A stretch of 41,680 nucleotides of DNA from NCBI RefSeq assembly GCF_002099195.1, contig NZ_NBYX01000037.1, positions 1 to 41,680 on the forward strand, given 5' to 3'. The number at the start of each line of letters is the position of its first letter. Positions within the stretch are counted from its first letter, which is position 1. The notes beneath the pieces were generated by a model. The model saw only the letters and a list, made by a program, of their open reading frames with translations. It had not been told where the DNA came from and did not search any database. A program made the translations under genes and the position numbers. Positions 33,331 through 41,443 of the stretch are shown piece by piece. This DNA is from Burkholderia puraquae (lineage in GTDB: Bacteria > Pseudomonadota > Gammaproteobacteria > Burkholderiales > Burkholderiaceae).

Positions 33331-34197
33331 TCAGCGCTGCGGCCGCGCCGCCAATGCCGCCGGCAGCACGACGTTCATCAGGTGATCGGCGCGCGACAGC
33401 AGATCGGTCACGCGCTCGTCGAGCCCGCGCAGTTGCGCGGGTTGCATGCGGATCTGCTGCACCGCCTGCCCGACGATGTTGCGGCGGTCGAACAGCGTGC
33501 GCTCGACGCCCGCGTCGCCGGGTGCGCGCACGACGTCCGATACCGCGCTCAATGCCGCGAGCACGACCACGAGGTTTTCTTCCGCATGGCGAACCTTCGC
33601 GGCGAGATCCTCGGTACGGCGCGGAAAGAAGCCGAGCGACTGCTTGAGCGCCCCGATCGCCGCGCGGTAGTCGACATGGCCCGACGCCGCGCCGAACCAG
33701 CGTTCGAACATGCCGGCCTTGCGCGTCGCCTGCGCGAGCATGCCGGCCATCATGTCGGCCGCGCCGAGTTCGTTGAATTCGCGCGTCGTTGCCGCGACGG
33801 CTTCGACGAGGTTGCCCGCCGCCTCCAGCGCGCCGTCGCCGATCGTCGCGACCGTCGCGAGCTTCAGCGGCACCAGTTGCCGGATGTGCCGCTCGATGCG
33901 CGGCGCATAGTCGGGATAGAGATTCGGGAAGCTGGCCTGCGCGGCGCGGAAGCACGCTTCGAGCTGGGGATGGTTCGATTCGCCGAACACGGCGCGACCG
34001 ACCGCCTCGGCCGGCGCCGAGCGCACGGCCTTGTCGGGCACGGGCCCGAAGTCGAGCGCTTGCGGTGCCGGCCGCTCGGGCGCACGCGCAACCGGCGTCG
34101 CAGCCGCCGGCGGCGCGTCGAACGCAAGACGCCCGGGCGTGCGCTCGGGCGTCGTATCGAACTCGAGCCGCTTCGGCTCGTCGGACGGATTCGTCAT
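33331..34197 (-). CDS. uncharacterised protein, last gene of the tellurite/stress operon
   Basis: 288 residues; I do not recognise a named domain. The first 85 residues are Pro/Ala-rich and low complexity (PERPAPQALDFGP), followed by a mostly alpha-helical region of about 200 residues (LYPDYAPRIERHIRQLVPLKL, FNELGAADMMAGMLAQATRK, NIVGQAVQQIRMQP). No signal peptide or membrane segment. Lies 51 bp after terD on the same strand, so it likely belongs to the telA-vWA-DUF475-terD module. The first part of its sequence resembles an adaptor tail; function unknown. Confidence 0.75.
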   Translation of the reverse strand: MTNPSDEPKRLEFDTTPERTPGRLAFDAPPAAATPVARAPERPAPQALDFGPVPDKAVRSAPAEAVGRAVFGESNHPQLEACFRAAQASFPNLYPDYAPRIERHIRQLVPLKLATVATIGDGALEAAGNLVEAVAATTREFNELGAADMMAGMLAQATRKAGMFERWFGAASGHVDYRAAIGALKQSLGFFPRRTEDLAAKVRHAEENLVVVLAALSAVSDVVRAPGDAGVERTLFDRRNIVGQAVQQIRMQPAQLRGLDERVTDLLSRADHLMNVVLPAALAARPQR

Positions 34198-34248
34198 CGC
34201 TGCTTCCTGCCCGGCGCGGCGGTGTCCCGCCGGCCGGACTGCCGCCAG

Positions 34249-34905
34249 TCAGACCGCGCCGCCGTACGCGCGCACGAAGTCGCCCAGGCCGCGGTTGTAG
34301 CCGGCGCCGACCGCCTTGAACATGAAGTGGCCGTCACGGCGATAGAAGCTGCCGACCTGCACCGACGTCTCCATCGAGAAGTCTTCCTCGAGCGCATACT
34401 TCGCGATCACCACACCCGACACTTCGTCGGCGATCTGGATGTAGCTGTGGCGTACCTGGCCGAAATTCTGGCGGCGCGCTTCGGCCTGGTCGATCGTCAC
34501 GACCACCGAGATTTCCTCGACGTCTGCAGCGAGCTTCGTCACGTCGATGAAGATCACCTCGTCGTCGCCGTCGCCGCTGCCCGTGCGGTTATCGCCGCTA
34601 TGCACGACACCCAGGCACTTCGATGCGGGCATCCCGCGCTTCGGAAAATCGTCGCCCGGCTGGATGAAGGTTTCCTTGCGCTCCATCGTGCGCACTTCGC
34701 TGTTGTAGAACACGAAGTGCTGATCCGAGATCAGCTTCGGATTGCTCTGCGCGTCGTACTTGCACAGGAACACCGACACGTCGAGATCGAAATCCGTGCC
34801 CGTGTCCGTCGCGTTCGCGTCCCAACCGAGACCGATGCGAAACTTCTGCGTGCCGGGCGCTTCCTTCGACAGGTTGACGCGACCGCCTTTCGACAAATTG
34901 ATCAT
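34249..34905 (-). CDS. terD: TerD family tellurium/stress resistance protein
   Basis: 218 residues, slightly longer than the usual 190. GLGWDANATDTGTDFDLDVSVFLC is the TerD/TerE/TerZ signature whose acidic residues bind calcium; HSGDNRTGSGDGDDEVIFID is the second acidic motif and KAVGAGYNRGLGDFVRAYG the C-terminal strand. GAGG precedes the chosen ATG. Family members are cytoplasmic and tied to resistance to tellurite, colicins and phage; the mechanism is unresolved. Located 100 bp after the DUF475 gene in the same direction. Confidence 0.92.
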   Translation of the reverse strand: MINLSKGGRVNLSKEAPGTQKFRIGLGWDANATDTGTDFDLDVSVFLCKYDAQSNPKLISDQHFVFYNSEVRTMERKETFIQPGDDFPKRGMPASKCLGVVHSGDNRTGSGDGDDEVIFIDVTKLAADVEEISVVVTIDQAEARRQNFGQVRHSYIQIADEVSGVVIAKYALEEDFSMETSVQVGSFYRRDGHFMFKAVGAGYNRGLGDFVRAYGGAV

Positions 34906-35005
34906 CTGAACCTCTTCTGCTGGAACCGCCATTGCGCCGGCGGCAATGCCGGGCCGCCCTGCGCGGCCCCTCGTTATTGGTGTTCGACCCGCGCGTAACG
35001 CGTGG

Positions 35006-36022
35006 TCACTCGCCTGCCACGGCAGTCCGGTCTTCCTTGCGCTGCACGACGATCGACGACCACACGGCCGCGGCAATCGTCGCCGCGCCGATCAGGCCCG
35101 TGACGACTTCGGGCACCTCGAGCTTCACGCCCAGGAACATGATCGTTGCGAGCGCACCGATCGCCCAGAACGCGCCATGTTCGAGATAGCGATACTGCGC
35201 GAGCGTGCCCTTCTTCAGCAGCACGAGCGTCATCTCCCGGATATAGGCCGCGCCGACGCCGAGGCCGAGCGCGATCAGGAAGATGTTGTTCGACAGTGCG
35301 AACGCGCCGATCACGCCGTCGAAGCTGAACGACGAATCGAGCACTTCGAGATACATGAAACCCGCGACGCCTTCGCGCACCACGCGCGTGCCCGTTTCCT
35401 CACCGCCGATCAGATCGCCGATACCGTGCGCGATCACGAAGCTGATCACGCCGAGCGCACCCGCGAGCAGGAAGCTGACCTGCTCGGCGGCCGGCACGTA
35501 GAACGACGCGACGATCACGATCGCGAGCGTCAGCGCCACTTCCAGCGCCGTGATGCGGCCGAGATGGCGCATCGGGCCTTCGAGGAAGCCGATCCAGTGC
35601 TCGTCCTTCTCGGTGTCGAGCATGAACTTGAAGAACACCATCAGCAGGAACGCGCCGCCGAACGCGGATACCTGGTGATGCGCGGACGTGAGGATCGCCG
35701 CGTACTTCTCCGGCGACTCGATCGCGAGCGTCAGCGCGTCCCACATGCCGATGTGGCCGATCACCGCGACGATCAGCAGCGGGAACACGAGCCGCATGCC
35801 GAACACGGCGACCGGCAGGCCGAACACCATGAAGCGGTTGCGCCACTTCTCCGACCAGTTCTTGAGCACCGATGCGTTGACGACCGCGTTGTCGAGCGAC
35901 AGCGAGATTTCGAGCACCGACAGGACCGCGACGATCAGCATGTCCTTCACGCCGCCGAGGAGATAGGCTGCGACGAGTGCGAGCACCGTGAGCGACAGCG
36001 GGATCTTGAAGTCTTTCAACAT
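35006..36022 (-). CDS. DUF475 integral membrane protein (TerC superfamily)
   Basis: 338 residues with about nine hydrophobic segments. VLEISLSLDNAVVNASVLKNW (about 36-56) and LDSSFSFDGVIGAFALSNN (about 227-245) each carry acidic residues in a membrane helix, a repeat typical of TerC-like proteins and possible metal-binding sites. It may export a metal ion or anchor the cytoplasmic Ter proteins. Between the vWA gene (46 bp) and terD (100 bp), which supports a role in the same membrane-linked stress complex. Confidence 0.88.
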   Translation of the reverse strand: MLKDFKIPLSLTVLALVAAYLLGGVKDMLIVAVLSVLEISLSLDNAVVNASVLKNWSEKWRNRFMVFGLPVAVFGMRLVFPLLIVAVIGHIGMWDALTLAIESPEKYAAILTSAHHQVSAFGGAFLLMVFFKFMLDTEKDEHWIGFLEGPMRHLGRITALEVALTLAIVIVASFYVPAAEQVSFLLAGALGVISFVIAHGIGDLIGGEETGTRVVREGVAGFMYLEVLDSSFSFDGVIGAFALSNNIFLIALGLGVGAAYIREMTLVLLKKGTLAQYRYLEHGAFWAIGALATIMFLGVKLEVPEVVTGLIGAATIAAAVWSSIVVQRKEDRTAVAGE

Positions 36023-36068
36023 GATGGGGAGGTAATCGAGTTCTGGATAAAAAATGGGCGGGCCGCGC

Positions 36069-36815
36069 TTACTTCGCGCGCACCCAGTCGCAGAATTCCT
36101 GCGTGATCAAATGTTCGTAGATCTGTTCGTCGCTGATGTCGAGCGATTCGAGGTGCAGGAAGCCGACGTTCGGCATCTCGGCTGCAATTTCCGCGAGAAA
36201 GCCGAATTCGCCCGGATCGCCGACGCCGACGAGCGACCAGTACAGCGGGTAGTGCTGCGACTCGGCCAGCAGCTGGCGCACGCGCTTGCGGTCGTTCTTC
36301 GGGTTCTGGCCATCGGTGACGAACAGCACCCACGCGGGCAGGTGGCCGTTCACCGGCGCGGAAGCGGCCGGCGCGGGCGTGTCGTCCGCACCGCCGAACA
36401 GCCGGCTCAGGAAGCCGCGCTTGGCTTCGCGTTTCGGCGACGGCTCCGGCGCGCGGAAGAAGAAGTCGACGATGTCGTTCATCACCGGCGCGTACTGCGT
36501 GCCGCCCCACTTGTCGATCCGCGCGTCGAGCACGTGGTCGGAGATATACGAGCCGTAGTTGTCCGGCGTCGCGGTCGGCAGCCGGTCGTAGCCTTCGGTG
36601 AAGGTCCACGTGTCGACTTCGCCGTTGTCGTCGAACTTCAGTGCGATGCCGAGAATCCGGTCGTGCGTCTCCTGGATCACGCCCGACTGGTACAGCGGCT
36701 TCGCGGAGCCCGAGATGTCGAGCGCCGCGCCGACGCGCACGACGGGCGGCTTCAGGATCTGGCGTTTTTCGAGGACGATCGCGACCTTCGCCGCGCGTTT
36801 CTCAAGCGTAATCAT
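36069..36815 (-). CDS. vWA-domain protein, TerF/TerY-like
   Basis: 248 residues. The metal-ion-dependent adhesion site is complete in outline: DISGS (Asp33, Ser35, Ser37) at the first strand and FVTDGQNP at the fourth strand. A Pro/Arg-rich insertion of about 35 residues (PEPSPKREAKRGFLSRLFGG) sits in the middle. In ter operons, vWA proteins are thought to scaffold TerD-like proteins to the membrane protein. I chose the ATG giving MITLEKRAAK, 20 bp after telA. Confidence 0.88.
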   Translation of the reverse strand: MITLEKRAAKVAIVLEKRQILKPPVVRVGAALDISGSAKPLYQSGVIQETHDRILGIALKFDDNGEVDTWTFTEGYDRLPTATPDNYGSYISDHVLDARIDKWGGTQYAPVMNDIVDFFFRAPEPSPKREAKRGFLSRLFGGADDTPAPAASAPVNGHLPAWVLFVTDGQNPKNDRKRVRQLLAESQHYPLYWSLVGVGDPGEFGFLAEIAAEMPNVGFLHLESLDISDEQIYEHLITQEFCDWVRAK

Positions 36816-36835
36816 GCGGTGTTCTCTCAGTTCTC

Positions 36836-37939
36836 TCAGTTGTGCTTCGGAGCGAATCGGGTGATCAGGTCCTGTTCGAGCTGGCGCAGGCGCGGTGCGT
36901 CCTGCTCGCGCTGGCGCTTGCCGTCGGCGATGATCTGCGTGATGTCGTCGAATGCGCCGAACAGCTGCTGCTGCGCGTATTCGAACGTGTCGGTCGAGAT
37001 CACCGGGCGCTGGCCGAGCTTCGCGACTTCCTGCGCGTTCTGGCGGTTCAGGTCGGCCTGCGCGCGGATCGCCTCGTCGGCCGCGTCGTACGTCGCGTTC
37101 GCGAGCGCCGCCGCGCGCTTCGTGCTGAGCTGCTCGAGATACAGCGCGAACGCGTTGGTCCACGCGGGGATCAGCACGGTCTTGATCGTCATGAACTTCG
37201 ACGTCAGCGTGCGTTTCTGGTCCTGCTCCATCCGGATCTGCGGCGCGAGCTGCTTCGACATCAGCATCGCGCGGTCGAGGTCGTCGAGCTTGCTTTCGAG
37301 CGCGTCGACCTTGCGCTTCACGTCAAGCAGGCGTTGCGCGGCGAACGCGTCGTCCGCCGGCTGCTGGCCGGCCGCGAGATGCGCGCGCAGCGTCGCGAGC
37401 GCCGTTTCGCCGTGCGCCTTCGACTGCGCGAGCTCCTGGTGCAGCGCGTAGTTGTCGTTGTACATCCGCTCGAGTTCGTCGATGCCGGCCTTCTGCCGCT
37501 GCGCATGGTTCTCGAGCTCGACGACGAGCGTGTCCATCCGCTTGCTCACCGATTCGTATTGCGACAGCAGCTTCTCCTTGGTCGAGCGGAACAGCCGCGT
37601 GACCTGCGTGAGCAGCCCGCCCTTGTCGGCGCCGCGCGGGTCGAGCCCCTTCGCGGTCGCGATCAGTTCGTTGAGCTTGTCGCCGAACTGATCGGCGTCC
37701 GATGCCCGGACGCTCGCGAGAATCTGCTGGGAGAAGGCCGCGATCCGCGTGCCCTGCGTCGCGCCGAGCTGGTCGATCTCGTCGACGGTGATCAGGCGGG
37801 CGAGCTCCGCCGGGCGTGTTGCCGGTACGGCAACGGCGGCGGCAGGCACTGCGGCAGGCGCTGCAACGGATGACGAAGACGGAGTGGAAGGACGATCGCT
37901 GACCGCATTGGAGTTCTTGTCGTCGAATAGCGGCTTCAT
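36836..37939 (-). CDS. telA: toxic anion resistance protein, TelA family
   Basis: 367 residues. After a Ser/Ala/Pro-rich leader (to about 45), the TelA (PF05816) helical core follows, with FSQQILASVRASDADQFGDKLN, LFRSTKEKLLSQYESVSKRMD, MYNDNYALHQELAQ and LIPAWTNAFALYLEQLSTKRA. Long coiled coils, cytoplasmic. Linked to tellurite and other toxic-anion or cell-envelope stress resistance; mechanism unknown. First gene of the operon. The frame is open upstream for 93 codons but crosses the promoter; the ATG giving MKPLFDDKNSN is used. Confidence 0.9.
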   Translation of the reverse strand: MKPLFDDKNSNAVSDRPSTPSSSSVAAPAAVPAAAVAVPATRPAELARLITVDEIDQLGATQGTRIAAFSQQILASVRASDADQFGDKLNELIATAKGLDPRGADKGGLLTQVTRLFRSTKEKLLSQYESVSKRMDTLVVELENHAQRQKAGIDELERMYNDNYALHQELAQSKAHGETALATLRAHLAAGQQPADDAFAAQRLLDVKRKVDALESKLDDLDRAMLMSKQLAPQIRMEQDQKRTLTSKFMTIKTVLIPAWTNAFALYLEQLSTKRAAALANATYDAADEAIRAQADLNRQNAQEVAKLGQRPVISTDTFEYAQQQLFGAFDDITQIIADGKRQREQDAPRLRQLEQDLITRFAPKHN

Positions 37940-38674
37940 GTGGCTACCACGTTTCCTTTTCTGCTTTCTGCTGCGTGTTGTCGTGCGCGCGAGGCGCGCA
38001 TCCGCGATGGCCGTCGGTGCTCTCTCACGGGCGGCAGACGGACAATAAATGGCGACAGTGCGGCGCGTCAAGCCGAGCAAATCTTTCAATTTCCATACGA
38101 TATGTAATGTATTCGAGGAATATCTCGATACTGCTTCTGGTGGCGCAGGGGCAAATGCCTTGATGGAGCGAGATCGCGGATTTCCCGGGAAGTACCGGCA
38201 ACGAAAAACAGAAAGCATTTTGAAAGAACAGACTTCTTGCTATTCCGCTGATTGTTACAGATTGCTTAATGCCGGGAGGGTGTCATCGCAACGCACCGCG
38301 GACGGTGTATCCGTCGATGCTTGACGGGCGGACATGCAATGTATTGCGCCAGGTCCTACTCCGAATAGCCTTGCGACGCTGGACGCGCATCGTGACGGCG
38401 GCCCCCATTGGTCAACGCAGCACCGGCACCCATGTCACCGAGCCATGCCGACGTGTTGAAGGTATTTCCGAAGAGGTCGTTTTCCTGCAAGAAGACGAAG
38501 TTCCGCGCGCCGCTGTGCAACGTCGCGAACAAGTCGTACGGGCTGTCGACGATCGGCGGATATCTGACGCCGGGCGATCTGCGGTCGGCGTGGCTGTCGA
38601 TGACGACCGATTTCTGACAAGCGCCAAAGGGAGTGGCGGGCTGGCGCCAGAGTTTGCTATACTCTCGGTCTTCC
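37940..38674. other. gene-poor, low-GC region between telA and tRNA-Ser
   Basis: About 735 bp. It holds the telA promoter and, from about 38070 to 38280, the lowest-GC stretch of the window. A 69-codon frame (38408-38617, plus, TTG start) encodes VANKSYGLSTIGGYLTPGD and ends just before the tRNA; it looks like the tail end of a larger gene but I cannot name it. The base composition and the tRNA border suggest foreign DNA that has decayed. Confidence 0.5.
38042..38071 (-). promoter_or_regulatory. telA promoter (sigma-70 type)
   Basis: On the minus strand TTGACG (38066-38071) lies 18 bp from TATTGT (38042-38047), about 100 bp upstream of the telA start. It is the best promoter-like match in the region and would drive the five-gene stress operon. 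Confidence 0.55.
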
Positions 38675-38765
38675 GGAGAGATGGATGAGTGGTTTAAGTC
38701 GCACGCCTGGAAAGCGTGTATAGGTTAATCGCCTATCGGGGGTTCGAATCCCCCTCTCTCCGCCA
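38675..38765 (+). tRNA. tRNA-Ser (GGA anticodon)
   Basis: Acceptor stem GGAGAGA pairs with TCTCTCC, then G and an encoded CCA end. Anticodon stem CACGC/GCGTG with loop CTGGAAA puts GGA at 38709-38711, reading serine codons UCC/UCU. A long variable arm (type II tRNA) and the T arm GGGGG-TTCGAAT-CCCCC complete the fold. TATACT (38658-38663) upstream is a good -10 box; no clear -35. A hairpin terminator follows. Confidence 0.96.
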
Positions 38766-38771
38766 GTATTC

Positions 38772-38800
38772 AAATGCCCGCGCCAGCGGGCATTTTCGTT
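38772..38800 (+). terminator. rho-independent terminator of tRNA-Ser
   Basis: AAATGCCCGC pairs with GCGGGCATTT around a GCCA loop, followed by TTTTCGTTT. Seven bases after the tRNA CCA end. Confidence 0.88.
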
Positions 38801-38885
38801 TCCTGAGAACAGCCAGCCGATGGTTCGGCTCGCGCGGCGAATTCGACGGTATTCGCTTGCAAGCACTCCACGGCCCGCGCTCGTG

Positions 38886-38911
38886 CGGGTGAATCCCCTT
38901 CTCCGTCAGAA
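38886..38911 (+). pseudogene. decayed tRNA 3' end
   Basis: GGGTGAATCCCCTTCTCCGTCA matches the last 20-odd bases of the tRNA-Ser 120 bp upstream (GAATCCCC...TCTCCGCCA) with a short deletion and one change in the CCA end. No acceptor or anticodon stem can be made from the bases before it. It is followed 7 bp later by its own hairpin terminator. Confidence 0.5.
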
Positions 38912-38917
38912 TACGCG

Positions 38918-38956
38918 AAGCCCCCGATTTCCCTGCGAATCAGGGGCTTTTCGTTT
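38918..38956 (+). terminator. rho-independent terminator after the tRNA remnant
   Basis: AAGCCCCCGAT pairs with ATCAGGGGCTT (one mismatch), then TTTTCGTTTTG on the plus strand. There is no T run on the minus strand, so it does not serve the symporter gene that ends 40 bp to the right. Confidence 0.8.
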
Positions 38957-38996
38957 TGTCGGGCCGACGTGCCAAGCATCGGCCTCGCCTCCCGCG

Positions 38997-41012
38997 TCAC
39001 GGATGCCGAATGTAATCCACCAGCGCCCGCGTATACTCATCCGGCTTTCGATCAAACAGACTCACCACAATCGCCACCGCGAACCCCGCCGGCACCCCGA
39101 ACACTCCCGAACTGATCGGCTCGATCCCGAACCACGTGCGCCCCGCGAACCCGGTCAGCTGCGTGAAGAACGGATAGGTCGACACGATGTAGTACACGCA
39201 CACCGCGAGCCCCGTCACCATCCCGGCGATCGCGCCGCGCGTCGTCGTGCGCTTCCAGAATACGCCGAGCACGAGCACCGGAAAGAAGCTCGAAGCCGCG
39301 AGCGAAAACGCGGCGCCGACGAGAAACAGGATCTTCCCGGTATTGAGCGACGCGACATACGACGCAAACAGCGCGACGCCGAGCAGCAGCACCTTCGAGA
39401 TCGTCACGCGCCGCTGGCTCGACGCATCGGGCGCGACCATGCAGTAATAGACGTCGTGCGACAGCGCGTTCGCGATCGTCAGCAGCAGCCCGTCCGCGGT
39501 CGATAGCGCCGCGGCAAGCGCACCGGCCGCGATCAGCCCCGACACGACATACGGCAGCCCGGCAATCTCCGGCGCAGCCAGCACGACCATGTCCGGCTGC
39601 ATCTGGATTTCCGACCAGTGCACGATGCCGTCGCGAATCACCTCGACGACGCTGATCAGGTCGGGTTCGAAGTGATGCCATTGCGTGACCCACGCCGGCA
39701 ATTCGGCGAACGGCCGCCCGACGAGGTTCGCGAGGATCTCGTACTTGATCAGCACCGCGAGCACCGGCACGCTCAGGTAGAACAGCGCGATGAAGAACAA
39801 GGTCCAGCCGACCGAGCGCCGTGCCGACGCGACCGACGTGGTCGTGTTGTAGCGGGTCAGGATGTGCGGCAGGCTCGCGGTGCCGAGCGACAGGCACAGC
39901 AGCAGCGCAAGGAAATTCCGCTCGCGCGGCTTGCGTTCGTCATCGCTCGCGGCGGGAAACGGTTCGTGCATCGGCACGGGCGGCTCGGCCCGGGCCAGCA
40001 GATCGTCGCGCACCTGCGTCCACGCGACACGCGCTGCCGCCGGATCGCGCGGGAAGTCGGCCAGTTCGCGCTCGCGCTGGCTGATCTCGCGCAGCGGCCC
40101 GTTGTGGCGCCTCAGGTCGGCAAGCTGGTCGACGAGATGCCGGCGTGCGTCCGCATAGGATGCCGGCAGCCGGTCGAGTCGCGTCTGGATATCCGAGGCT
40201 TGCCGGCGATACGCGTCGCGCACCTGCTGTTCGTCGGTCGCATCGCGCACCTGCGCCTCGCGCGCCGCGACACGCTCCATCAGCTTGCCGTAACTGAACT
40301 GCGGCACGGGGCCGAGCCCGTTCTTCATCGCGATCAGCGAGACCGGAATCAGGATTGCGCTGATCAGGATGATGTACTGCGCGACCTGCGTCCACGTGAC
40401 TGCGCGCATCCCGCCGAGAAACGAGCACACGAGAATGCCGGCGAGCCCGCAGAAAATCCCGATCGCGAAATCGACGCCGATGAAGCGCGTCGCGATCAGG
40501 CCGATCCCCTGGATCTGCGCGACCAGATACACGAACGAACACAGGATCGCCGCGCCGGCCGCCAGTGCGCGCACGGCCGTGCTCGAAAAGCGCGTCCCGA
40601 GAAAATCGGGAATCGTGTAGCGCGCGAGCTTGCGCACATAAGGCGCGAGCAGGAACGCGACGAGGCAGAACCCGCCCGTCCAGCCCATCACGTACGCGAG
40701 CGCGTCGTAGCCGGTCGAGTAGAGCGATCCGGCCAGGCCGATGAACGACGCGGCCGACAGCCAGTCGGCCGCCGTCGCCATCCCGTTGAACGCGGACGGC
40801 ACGCGCCGCCCGGCCACGTAGTACTCGACGAGATCGGACGTGCGCGACAGCAGCCCGATCACCGCATACACGGCGATCGGCACGAACAGGAATACATAGC
40901 CGATCCAGACGCCGGAGCCGGTGGCACGCTCGATCCGCCACATCAGCAGCACGAACCCGAGAAACCCGAGCGTGTAGAGCGCGTATGCGCGGATCAGTCG
41001 ATGCGTCAGCAT
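38997..41012 (-). CDS. sodium:solute symporter, VC_2705 subfamily (large subunit)
   Basis: 671 residues with about 13 membrane segments. SSS-family motifs: YYVAGRRVPSAFNGMATAADWLSAASFIGLAGSLY near residue 66 and ALAAALSTADGLLLTIANALSHDVYY near 490. A hydrophilic, charged, coiled-coil-like insert of about 120 residues (roughly 240-360) sits between helices and is characteristic of this subfamily. Starts 3 bp after the DUF4212 stop; the pair is thought to take up acetate or other short carboxylates. Gene order acs-DUF4212-symporter supports that. Confidence 0.92.
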   Translation of the reverse strand: MLTHRLIRAYALYTLGFLGFVLLMWRIERATGSGVWIGYVFLFVPIAVYAVIGLLSRTSDLVEYYVAGRRVPSAFNGMATAADWLSAASFIGLAGSLYSTGYDALAYVMGWTGGFCLVAFLLAPYVRKLARYTIPDFLGTRFSSTAVRALAAGAAILCSFVYLVAQIQGIGLIATRFIGVDFAIGIFCGLAGILVCSFLGGMRAVTWTQVAQYIILISAILIPVSLIAMKNGLGPVPQFSYGKLMERVAAREAQVRDATDEQQVRDAYRRQASDIQTRLDRLPASYADARRHLVDQLADLRRHNGPLREISQRERELADFPRDPAAARVAWTQVRDDLLARAEPPVPMHEPFPAASDDERKPRERNFLALLLCLSLGTASLPHILTRYNTTTSVASARRSVGWTLFFIALFYLSVPVLAVLIKYEILANLVGRPFAELPAWVTQWHHFEPDLISVVEVIRDGIVHWSEIQMQPDMVVLAAPEIAGLPYVVSGLIAAGALAAALSTADGLLLTIANALSHDVYYCMVAPDASSQRRVTISKVLLLGVALFASYVASLNTGKILFLVGAAFSLAASSFFPVLVLGVFWKRTTTRGAIAGMVTGLAVCVYYIVSTYPFFTQLTGFAGRTWFGIEPISSGVFGVPAGFAVAIVVSLFDRKPDEYTRALVDYIRHP

Positions 41013-41015
41013 GAA

Positions 41016-41360
41016 TCAGCGCCCGCCGTTCGCATGGCCGGCGCGCGACGCATGATCGTCGTACGCACGGCGCAGCGTGCGGTCCGCGCGCTGCATCAGC
41101 CCGATGTAGACGACGATCAGCACGAGATACACGAGAATCGCGCCCTGCGCGCCGACATAGAACGGCAGGCTGAAGCCGGCGAAACGAACCCCGGCGAGGG
41201 CGGGCCCGAAGAACGGCACGATGAACGACACCGAAAAGCCAATCACCATCAGCACCGCGATCAGCGCGACGTTGAAGCGCCAGTAGCGCGCGTGGGCACG
41301 CGCGAGGGGCTCGGGAACGGGCGGGGGCGCAGCAGGCGCCGAACGGGTCGGAACGGTCAT
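41016..41360 (-). CDS. DUF4212 protein, small partner of the symporter
   Basis: 114 residues with two membrane helices (about 35-58 and 70-95) and a Pro-rich N-terminus. ARYWRFNVALIAVLMVIGFSVSF and FAGFSLPFYVGAQGAILVYLVLIVVYI are typical of the small subunit that always precedes VC_2705-type symporters, similar in role to E. coli YjcH before ActP. The ATG at 41360 has no visible ribosome binding site; a TTG at 41375 (five codons longer) has AGGGG four bases upstream, but that lies in the acs terminator stem. Confidence 0.88.
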   Translation of the reverse strand: MTVPTRSAPAAPPPVPEPLARAHARYWRFNVALIAVLMVIGFSVSFIVPFFGPALAGVRFAGFSLPFYVGAQGAILVYLVLIVVYIGLMQRADRTLRRAYDDHASRAGHANGGR

Positions 41361-41372
41361 GCCGTTATGTAA

Positions 41373-41416
41373 CAAAAAGCCCCTGCGCGGGCAATCGGGA
41401 TTGCCGCGCAGGGGCT
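41373..41416 (-). terminator. rho-independent terminator after acs
   Basis: On the minus strand AGCCCCTGCGCGGCAATC pairs with GATTGCCCGCGCAGGGGCT, 18 pairs with a single bulged base, a very short loop, then TTTTT. It is 28 bp after the acs stop and only about 13 bp before the DUF4212 ATG. Its 3' arm contains the AGGGG that could serve as the ribosome binding site for a TTG start. Confidence 0.88.
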
Positions 41417-41443
41417 CGTGCGCGTGATGCGCAACCGGTCCGA

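Noticed and set aside
38657..38866. 69-codon minus-strand frame across tRNA-Ser containing GERGIRTPDRRL
   Set aside because: It is the antisense of the tRNA; this peptide appears widely as a spurious annotation.
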